Source of the DNA: Mesocentrotus franciscanus
Lineage: Eukaryota; Echinodermata; Echinoidea; Camarodonta; Strongylocentrotidae
NCBI GenBank assembly: GCA_037976565.1
Contig: CP137671.1
Span: 17,078,982-17,142,981, forward strand
Direction of reading: 5' to 3'
Length of the DNA stretch: 64,000 nt
In this document: one piece after another, positions 56,021 to 64,000 of the stretch
Layout of the letters: every line of letters begins with the position of its first letter
Numbering within the stretch: the first letter of the stretch is position 1
Translations under genes and position numbers: made by a program
The notes under the pieces: generated by a model
Seen by the model: only the letters and a program-made list of their open reading frames with translations
The model's database searches: none
What the model was told of the DNA's origin: nothing

Positions 56021-58254
56021 TTTTCTCTTATGTGTGATATAGATTGTATAGTTTTATACTTCATTTGCATGTGCCTTTTAAAACTGTGAATATGAATTAT
56101 TGCCATAAACTTAGAGATTCCCTTGTATGTAACAAGAATTTATCTTTCACGCTCAGAAATTCTATATTGAATGAGCATCTGTGTTTACTTGATGTATTAT
56201 GTGCTGCTAATTATGCAATTACTTCTGTTGACATATAGCCATTTGTCTTGACTCTCTGGTAAGACTTGTTTCCAACAACCTTTTGTTTTATCTGATACTC
56301 TTTATCTGCATTACAGTCTTGTGGTTGCAGGCACGGGGCCAGTGTACAATTAACGGTGCGAAAGCTTTCGTCCTTGAAGCCTAATTTGCATAAAGTAAAC
56401 AACTTGTTTACGCTTAACCGCTACAAAAGAGTCTATATCTCGCTTTAGAAACCACCAAATGAAATGATTAAAGCGTCAAATTGAAGAAGAAGAGTTTTTC
56501 TAACTCATAAATATTGCAGTTAGTTGTCAAATCCTATTTTTAAAAGGGAAAACTGTGCGAAACGAAGCACCATTTTTTTTTGTTTTTTTCACTGAAAATA
56601 TTGCAGTATTTTTCATATTTTCCATCATTGCTCAAGATCGAGACTGTTGGAGCTGATAAATCAAAGTATATTAAAGCTCTCCTCCGAATATCTTTTCATG
56701 ATTTTACGTCACTCGGTTATGTCTGGAAAAATCGAAGGCAATGTCATCAACGAACCCAGGGCAAAACGTTGAAGCGTAGGACTAGTCCCATCTATAAGGG
56801 TTCGTGCTGGTGAATTGTAGTCACACGTAGATATACGTGAACTGCACTGTGTGCTCTGGACTCGGGTGTGTTTGTATGAATCTCATGATCGAAGCATCGA
56901 CGGTTTGGTCTTTGTAATGATGCGAGTAAAACATGCTGATGTGTGGTCGAAATTTAGCAAAACAATGACTTATAAATAAATAAGTATCTGTACTAGCTGT
57001 GAAAATATGGTGGAGTTCTTTGCTGTAATTGTAACTCAGCTCAATCGACTTTACTAGATCTAGACTTAGCCACAGCGTAAATACAGCTGATCGATGACGT
57101 ATTTTCCATATATGGTATGCATGCATGGCCTGTGAGCGCGGTGAAGCAAACAGCGCATGCGTACACCTCCGATATAGTTGTAGTTTCCAGTCTTTTCATG
57201 AATCTTCCCTAGTTTTGAAAGCATTTTTACACAAAACTACTAACTGCTCAAACACGAAACTTCGCTGAGAGTGAGACTGGAGTTGAAAGTCTAGTAAAAT
57301 GTTAATTGTTTGCATATTCATATTGTCGCCGGTTATGTCTGGAAAAAAACGAAGCCTCTTTTCACAGACCTCTGAAACTGAAAAGTACCTATATCTTTAA
57401 TAATACCAAACAGTTTTGAATGAAAATTTATTTGAATAATAATATTATCATTATGTTGGTGCTCTAAAAAATCACGATCTTTGGTGGTAAAATAAGGAGA
57501 TACGCGAAGGTGCATTTTGGACGAATTTTGCTCCTCTCTCCAAACAGGGCCTCGATAGCCGTTACGAATTCAAAAGCTTTTACGACTTTTCGGGGTTTTA
57601 ATTGTACACTGGCCCCGCGCCTGGTTGTGAGGAGCGGGTTTGCAGCATGGAGACGAGGTAGAGCTATGCTGATGAATGCCCTGCTTTCCACTATTCTGTT
57701 TTGCTGAATGTGAGGAGCTTCCCCAGTGTGATGTTTGCTTATCTACTAAAAAACTGCGGGTATCAGTATAGCTTTACCTAGTCTCTATGCTGCTAACCTG
57801 CTTCTCACAACCGCAAGACTTATAAGTTTAACCAATTATGCAATATAATATGTCATGGTTTCTTGTACTGATAAGTGAATTTAATTTGAAAGCAAATGAA
57901 AACCGTTCTTTAATTGTAATGTTTATCTTTAAAAAGTAGCACATTTTATGACAAAACAGATATCTTTGTGATGGCCTGTTAACTTTATTAAAATCAATTA
58001 TGAGATTAGGATGGGGATGGAAAGACACTGTACGTATAGAAGGCAAGTTAGAAAAAGAAGGTATAGAAATAAGTATTTTATAGTTTTGTGTTATCCTTCT
58101 TCACACCATTTACATGTACATTAAAAATATGAAAATTACTTTCTGTCTGGCATGTATATATTACCGTATGTGATGCAATATTTGTTGCTTTGATTGTACC
58201 GTGTGATTGCTCAGAATGAGTGATTTGTACACTTTCTTCCTTGATCAGGTGGTC
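56021..58254. other. Repeat-derived, AT-rich interior of the 11.2-kb unit
   Basis: The segment about 56317-56354 (CACGGGGCCAGTGTACAATT) recurs in reverse complement at 57597-57632. GTTATGTCTGGAAAAA occurs at about 56716 and 57332. These repeats point to internal duplication or inversion. No gene is supported. Confidence 0.5.
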
Positions 58255-59281
58255 ATATAGATGTCATTTAGAGGACAAAAAGACGTAAAGCTCATGTAAG
58301 GATAAAAAGTACATCGAATTGGTGTCCTTATGTCTTCCGTTGCTACAAAGTTACGCCTTGAAGATGTCCTTTTAACCAATAGGATGGACAAATTGTGTAA
58401 AGATTCAAGTCCGCACAATGTAAACTATTGATACAAGTTTATGCTTTTAAGACGTAATTTTTTACTTAAAAGATGTAAAACTACATAAATATATGACATC
58501 TGTATGACGACTTCCTTTTTACAATTTAACGCCTTAAAGACGTCTTTTTTACCAGTAAGACGTAAAAATCACATTAATATATGACGTCAGTACGACGCCT
58601 ACCTTTGATACAAGTTACCGTCTTGAAGGCGTCTATTCTTTATCAATAAGATGTAAATATCACATCAAAATTTGATGTCCATACAATGTATACACGAAGT
58701 CTGTAAGACGCCTTTCTTGGGTAAAAATTGACGCCTTGAAGACGTCTTTCTTTAACTAATAAGACGTAAAAATCACGTCAAAATATGACGCCCTCACGAC
58801 GACGTATGCGGTGCAAGTTTACGCCTTTTGACGTAAAGTTATGTCGTCTTAAAGACGTCTTTCGTTAACTAAAAGACGTAAATATGACGCCTTCCTATGG
58901 TACAAGTTGACGCCTTAAAGACGCCTATCTTTAACTAATAAGACGTAAAAATCACGCCAAAATATGACGTCCTCACGACGACGCACGCTGGTGCAAGTTT
59001 ACGCCTTTTGACGTAAAGTTATGTCGCCTTAAAGACGCCTTTCTTTAACTAAAAGACGTAAATATGACGTCCATATGACGCCTTCCTATGGTACAAGTTG
59101 ACGCCTTAAAGACGCCTTTCTTTGACGAATAAGACGTAAAAATCACGTCAAAATATGTCGTCCTGAAGACGACGTACGCGGGTGCAAGTTTACGTCTTTT
59201 TTACGTCATGTTATGTCGTCTTAAAGACGTAGTACAAGACGTAAATATGACGTCTTTAAGACGTCGCTCTGCTATCAGGGA
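58255..59281. repeat. Right GACGTC satellite array with ~180-bp higher-order unit
   Basis: Words such as AAGACGTAAAAATCACGTCA, TATGACGTCCTCACGACGAC, TGCAAGTTTACGCCTTTTGA and TTAAAGACGCCTTTCTTTAA recur. The ACGACGACGTAYGC landmark is near 58794, 58974 and 59168, giving a larger period of about 180-195 bp. The array ends TTTAAGACGTCGCTCTGCTATCAGGGA. It is related to, but not a simple copy of, the left array. Confidence 0.92.
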
Positions 59282-60009
59282 TAATCATCACACCTCACAA
59301 ACTTTCTTTTCTTTTCTTTTTTTCTTTCAAAGGACTCCCGCACTAAAACGAGTGGGTGGGTCCACACGCAACACGCACAAAAACCATACACTCACGCACC
59401 CAAAAACTACAAACTAGGCCTAGGCCTACCTCTAGTAACTACTACGATCGGGTCTAGATCCAGGTCTTGGCAGCGATCAGCACACAACCAAAAACAAAAT
59501 GGCGTCGATGGAGGGAAGATGGATCGAGAAGGTCTAAAAATATATCCCTCCGCCGAGCCGTGTCGCTGTAGTAATGGGCTGTGCCGCAACAAGCACTTTC
59601 TACAACAAAAAAACTACACGCCCAAACAAAATAGTACGCACACACAAAAAATTCCCAAACAAGTCAATAAATGACTCTTAGGCTAAAAATCACGCACAAA
59701 CAACAACTAACCACAAACAATACTTAATCAAACACCTCACACCACTAGCAAAAATCAAACACTCGCTACAAAAAACAAACGCACACACATCGTGATCGCA
59801 CTGCCTTCTCACCCCCAATGCAAAAGTTCTGGCACAGCGCGTGGAACTACACCGGAGCTGATTAGGGCAGACGACCAAAAACAGAGCAAAAATGCCCCAA
59901 ACCAGGCGAATATCACCGCCCGACTCGAGACACCCACACCAAACACACAAAAACTATAAACAAAAAATGTCGGAACAACTTTAGAATACCCCACCATGCG
60001 GATTTAAGG
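59282..60009. other. A/C-rich sequence flanking the large unit
   Basis: The plus strand is rich in A and C (CACACAAAAAA-type) with no recognised protein. It could be the 5' part of the GC-rich retroelement if the 11.2-kb unit inserted into it, but no terminal repeat shared with 44.2-44.9 kb was found by eye. Confidence 0.45.
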
Positions 60010-60044
60010 GGTTTTTTTGTCCACCAACCCAACGCTTCAACCTG

Positions 60045-61320
60045 TCAAAGTACTAGGTGCCGAGATATAGTCTTGAATGGCAATCCAATATCGTACTAAC
60101 GTACGTGCCAACATGCGCGTGCCAACGTACGTGCCGACATAAGTTGAGAGACGGGACTTGAATTTAATTCTCCAACGTGCCAACGTGCCAACAATTACAA
60201 GCCAACATATTAGTTGAGAGACGGGACTTGAATTTAAGTCGGCAACGCGCCAACGTGCCAACATAAGTTGAGAGACTTGAATTTAATTCTCCAACGTGCC
60301 AACGTGCCAACAATTACAAGCCAACATAAGTTGAGAGACGGACTTGAATTTAAGTCGGCAACGCGCCAACGTGCCAACATAAGTTGAGAGACTTGAATTT
60401 AATTCTCCAACGTGCCAACGTGCCATCGAGCCAACATAAGTTGAGAGACTTGAATTTAATTCTCCAACGTGCCAACGATCCAACGAGCCAACATAAGTTG
60501 AGAGACTTGAATTTAATTCTCCAACGTGCCAACGCTCCAACGAGCCAACATAAGTTGAGAGACTTGAATTTAATTCTCCAACGTGCCAACGAGCCAACAT
60601 AAGTTGAGAGACTTGAATTTAATTCTCCAACGTGCCAACGATCCAACGAGCCAATATAGTTGAGACATTTGAATTAAATTCTCCAACGTGCCAACGTATC
60701 AACGAACCAACATAAGTTGAGAGAGTTGATTTTAAATCGCCAACGTGCCAACGAGCCAACATAAGTTGAGAGACTTGAATTTAATTCTCCAACGTGCCAA
60801 CGTTCCAACGAACCAACATAAGTTGAGAGACTTGATTTTAAATCGCCAACGTGTCAACGCGCCAACGCGCCAACGTAAGTTTAGAGACTTGGATTTAAGT
60901 TGCCATCGTGTCAACGCGCCAACGAGCCAACATTAGTTGAGACATTTGAATTTAAATCGCCAACGTGCCAAAGTGCCAACGAGCCAACATTAGTTGAGAG
61001 ACTTGAATTTAAATCGCCAACGTGACAACGCGCCAACGTGCCAACGAGCCGACATAAGTTGAGAGACTTGAATTTAAAACGCCAACGTGCCAACGAGCCA
61101 ACATTAGTTGAGAGACTTGAATTTAAATCGCCAACGTGCCAACGCGCCAACGAGCCAACATAAGTTGAGAGACTTGAATTTAAATCGCCAACGTGCCAAC
61201 GCGCCAACGTGCCAACGAGCCGACATAAGTTGAGAGACTTGAATTTAAATCGCCAACGTGCCAACGAGACAATAGTTGAGAGACTTGAATTTGAATCGCC
61301 AACGTGCGGACGTGCCAACC
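60045..61320. repeat. Minisatellite, ~22 units of 45-65 bp
   Basis: Each unit reads AAGTTGAGAGACTTGAATTT, then AATTCTCCAACGTGCCAACG or AAATCGCCAACGTGCCAACG, then a variable number of YGTGCCAACG/GAGCCAACAT decamers. Two sub-families (TTCTCC to about 60840, then AATCGCC) follow one another. Long open frames on both strands (TLARWRIKFKSLNLCW-type) exist only because the unit length is often a multiple of three. Confidence 0.95.
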
Positions 61321-62124
61321 TTTTTTTTTATTATTGAAGATAACACTATCTTTGTATAAGCTCTCTTATGTTGTCATTATCTATAGCAATTACACAAAAA
61401 AAGAATTACAATTGTAAGGTGCTATATACATGTATACTGAATATCTAAGTACACAATTTGCTTTAAATCCTTGATAATAAAAAGAACAGTTTATTTTCTG
61501 ATTGTTATCAATTACTAATCCATTTTATTATTTTATGTTTGGAAATAATTATATAATCAGCTTTCACTATTTTTGAGCCATGAGGTATTGAAAAGTTAAG
61601 CACACTTCCTGGTATTTTCTCTCAATACACATCTCGCACCTCTTTTTGATATCAATATCAACTTAGAATGCTTTATCCATGTGTCCTTGTGCACTAGCAA
61701 TATTATTGATCAATAACCTTTACTCCCTTATAATTATAAAGACCACGAAATAGAATTTTACCTAACGCTCTATACTGAATACTTCCGACATGCGCCGTTT
61801 TAAGATGAGCCACGCCAGGCTTATTACATACATTTATAGCATTTTTTGTCGGTTATACTTGACTTACTTCTCTTTATTATGTTATGTCCTTGTAATTTCC
61901 TCCGCAAAATGACAAACAATGTTACATTTGTTATTTAACTTTATGCCCCGTTTTAATTATTATTACGCCTTATTATGTTATTTGTCACTGTCTTTAATTA
62001 TTATTAGTTATGTTATTGTTTGTACGTACTCCTGGTAGTATTATAAATAAAAGGGGTAATTACCGCTAGGTGAAAGGGCATAATAACGATGAGAAGGGGG
62101 TAACTGTGTGTGTGAGTATGAAGT
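61321..62124. other. AT-rich DNA, no gene seen
   Basis: A poly-T run starts at 61321, directly after the minisatellite. Nothing else is recognised. Confidence 0.55.
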
Positions 62125-62228
62125 GAGTAATTTCGCTCTTAAATACGCCCGATTGCCGATGAAAAAGAGTAGAAAGTCTTAAGGGACTAACTTCGCTCTT
62201 AAATACGCCCTGATTGCCGATGAAAAGG
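62125..62228. repeat. Two-copy direct repeat, ~60-bp period
   Basis: TTCGCTCTTAAATACGCCC followed by GATTGCCGATGAAAA occurs at about 62132 and 62192, with similar spacing sequence. An AT dinucleotide run follows at about 62368-62381. Confidence 0.85.
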
Positions 62229-62913
62229 ATATTATTAAGTAGAATATATTGCTATTTATTATAAAGGAAAAGGTAGATTTTTCTACCGGTATTTGAAACT
62301 GCAACTATCACATTTTAATTTAGGGTATCATCACATTACAAAGGAAAAGGGCATTTATCAAATTAAATATATATATATATATTAATTGCAGTAAAACAAT
62401 TATTCTTCGTACGTATAATTAGTCATTTTGGAAAAAACTTTAAAAGTAGGCGTGCGGACTTCGTGCCCCCCTAAATTGCCCACATACAAACAACCATCAC
62501 ACATAATTATGTTCATAATTTTTATAAACGTTATAATTCTAAATGAAAGTTTCGCTTGTACCAGTTAAATATTCGTCTAATAGTAAAATATCCTAAGCAC
62601 TAATCGAAACTGTTTTGTACACAACCAAATGTAAAACAATTTTGTTAACCACCTAAAGGTCGATATTCATCCATATATTCATTTCATATACAATCATATG
62701 AACGAATTATCTCATAACTGCTCTCCTCATTTGGTAAGTGGGTTATTTACATAATATGTTTGCATTTTCTTGGTTATTTATTTTGGTTTACAAAATATTA
62801 ATCTGTTGATTATGCTTCAACTGCAAGCTTGACTGCTTATACTGAGTGATAAGTTATACTTATAGTGATAGTGAAACAAGCTAGGCATTTCCAGAATCTG
62901 TAGTAGTAGTACT
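62229..62913. other. AT-rich DNA, no gene seen
   Basis: Contains the AT run near 62368-62381. Nothing else is recognised. Confidence 0.55.
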
Positions 62914-63284
62914 CAGGGTGGATCCAGCCTGCGGCAAGAGAGGGGCCAAAAAGGGGCTCACTTCGTGCGAAAATTTGAAAATCGCGGCGCCGATTTTGAG
63001 CTCATTGAGGGGGTGGAGGGCGGGGGCGTGGGGTAGTGAGCACAATTTTTTTTTTTGTTGCTCCCAAAATTTGAAAATCGTGCCGGCCGATTTTTAGCTC
63101 AGTGGGGCCTGGGGAGGGGGGATATTGAGCACAATTTTTATATTGCCCCGAAAATTTGAAAATCGTGCCGGCCGATTTTTGCTCAACGGGGGCAGTGCTA
63201 TTTAAAAAAATCAACATCCACCCCCTTGAGCGCCAGGAGGGAGCCCATCTTCTTCTTTTACTACAAAAAGGGTGTTTTTACCTG
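62914..63284 (-). mobile_element. hAT-type MITE family member, reversed, with internal triplication
   Basis: CAGGGTGGATCCAGCC at 62914 is the family right terminus in reverse orientation, and AAAGGGTGTTTTTACCTGT near 63266-63284 corresponds to the family left part at about 41470. The expected outermost left tip (GGATCCGCCACTG) is missing. The motif AAATTTGAAAATCGTGCCGG plus CCGATTTT is present three times (about 62950, 63067 and 63147) where the 41.4-kb copy has one. The copy is therefore internally expanded and truncated at one end. Confidence 0.85.
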
Positions 63285-63484
63285 TGAAGTGTGATGTATC
63301 ACTGTAGAGGTGAAGGTACATGAATCATGCGCCAAGATTTAGATGATGGAAACAAATTTTGAATCATTAATTAATGTTGTCTATGCATGATGAAAAGTCG
63401 TGGCTGAGAAATGAAAAGACATCATTTATTTCTGTATTACAGTATTAGAAATTATATTTGTTGAAAATGTATAACATGAGAACA
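63285..63484. other. AT-rich DNA, no gene seen
   Basis: Nothing recognised before the terminal satellite. Confidence 0.5.
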
Positions 63485-64000
63485 ACTGTCCTATGTTACC
63501 CTAGGACACCAGGTTCCGTCACCCTAGGACACCGGGTCCCGTCACCCTAGGACACCGGTTCCCGTCACCCTACGACACCGGAGTTTGCGTTACCCTAACT
63601 CTAACCCTAACCTAACCCTAGGACACCTGGTCTCGTCACCCTAGGACACCGAGTCCCGTCACCCTAGGACACCGGGTCCCGCGTCACCCTAGGACACCGG
63701 AGTTTGCGCACCTTAACTCTAACCCTAACCCTAGGACACCGAGTCCCGCTCACCCTAGGACACCGGGTCGCGTCACCCTAGGACACCGGGTCCCGTCACC
63801 CTAGGACACCGGGTCGTCACCCTAGGACACCGGGTCGCGTCACCCTAGGACACCGGAGTTTGCGCACCTAACTCTAACCCTAGGACACCGGTCCGCGTCA
63901 ACCTAGGACACCGAGTCCGCGTCACCCTAGGACACCGGGTCCCGTCACCCTAGGACACCGGAGTTTGCGCTTACCCTAACTCTAACCCTAACCCTAACCC
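63485..64000. repeat. Satellite of CCCTAGGACACCGGGTC units mixed with CCCTAA repeats
   Basis: A unit of about 22-24 bp (CACCCTAGGACACCGGGTCC + CGT) repeats from 63497 to the end. Every 120-130 bp a variant with CCGGAGTTTGCG leads into CCCTAACTCTAACCCTAACC-type telomere-like runs (near 63594, 63710, 63868 and 63972). The array continues beyond the window. Confidence 0.93.

Larger units (their letters stand above)
48111..59281. mobile_element. 11.2-kb unit with inverted termini and terminal satellite arrays
   Basis: TCCCTGATAGCAGA begins at 48111, and its exact reverse complement TCTGCTATCAGGGA ends at 59281. Immediately inside each tip is a kilobase array of GACGTC-centred words (48111-49352 and about 58255-59281). 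The interior holds no long open frame but contains other mobile elements and a few exon-like segments. A 2-bp AT on both outer sides is the only possible target duplication. Either this is one large element with satellite-like ends, or it is two separate end fragments that happen to face outward. Confidence 0.6.

Noticed and set aside
57464..57707. Open frames on both strands near 57.6 kb
   Set aside because: They overlap the inverted repeat with 56.3 kb and have no recognised family.
59501..59537. Short start codon context AAAATGGCGTCGATGG as a first exon
   Set aside because: The frame ends after about 12 codons with no donor site before the stop.
60283..61318. Repeat proteins of 60-135 codons on both strands
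   Set aside because: The minisatellite unit length is often divisible by three; composition and strand symmetry argue against coding.
60045..61320. CRISPR array
   Set aside because: Repeats are imperfect and spacers are themselves repeats; the setting is eukaryotic and no cas genes are present.

Overview
This is a eukaryotic, animal nuclear window, and almost all of it is non-coding. The base composition is AT-rich, introns are visible, and TACATGTA and ACCGGT palindromes recur everywhere. There are TTAGGG-type arrays, a tRNA-derived SINE, and leucine-rich-repeat exons resembling the expanded NLR-type immune receptors of sea urchins. Together these suggest a marine deuterostome, most likely an echinoderm (sea urchin). 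That assignment is an inference from sequence character; no search was possible.

Layout. 1-22 kb is AT-rich intergenic or intronic DNA carrying inverted-repeat elements: foldbacks at 1.7-2.65 kb, 4.33-4.80 kb and 19.87-20.96 kb; TTAA-flanked MITEs at 7.1, 14.2 and 18.0 kb; hAT-type MITEs with 8-bp target duplications at 0.86 kb and, nested, at 21.6 kb; and a duplicated block full of degenerate TTAGGG. 22.8-29.9 kb holds the remains of a plus-strand LRR gene: an LRR exon amplified in tandem (one damaged copy, one good copy, one 21-bp scrap), then two phase-compatible downstream exons ending in a stop codon. No NACHT or other 5' exon is present. 33.8 kb has a complete SINE.

36.1-40.0 kb is a DNA-transposon-like unit. 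Inverted arrays of a ~146-bp repeat flank a decayed minus-strand gene of a widespread invertebrate family with DDTDVLV and ALTGCDT motifs. At 41.2-41.8 kb a minus-strand terminal exon has been split by a 285-bp hAT-type MITE; removing the MITE and one 8-bp duplication leaves one continuous reading frame. 42.1-42.5 kb is a second copy of the 20-kb foldback.

44.2-48.05 kb is a sharply GC-rich minus-strand retroelement remnant: a helix-hairpin-helix-like N-terminal ORF, Gag-like sequence, a degenerate zinc knuckle, an aspartic protease, then a TatD-nuclease-like domain. Reverse transcriptase and integrase are not seen. It abuts an 11.2-kb unit (48.11-59.28 kb) whose two ends are matching 14-bp inverted termini followed inward by kilobase GACGTC-rich satellite arrays. 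The interior holds nested MITEs, a SINE with a MITE inside it, a LINE 3' fragment and a few exon-like segments. 60.0-61.3 kb is a minisatellite, 62.9-63.3 kb a reversed hAT-type MITE, and 63.5-64.0 kb a satellite mixed with CCCTAA repeats that runs off the window.

No complete host gene is visible. The main content is a layered record of transposition, with several insertion events readable to the base from their target duplications.
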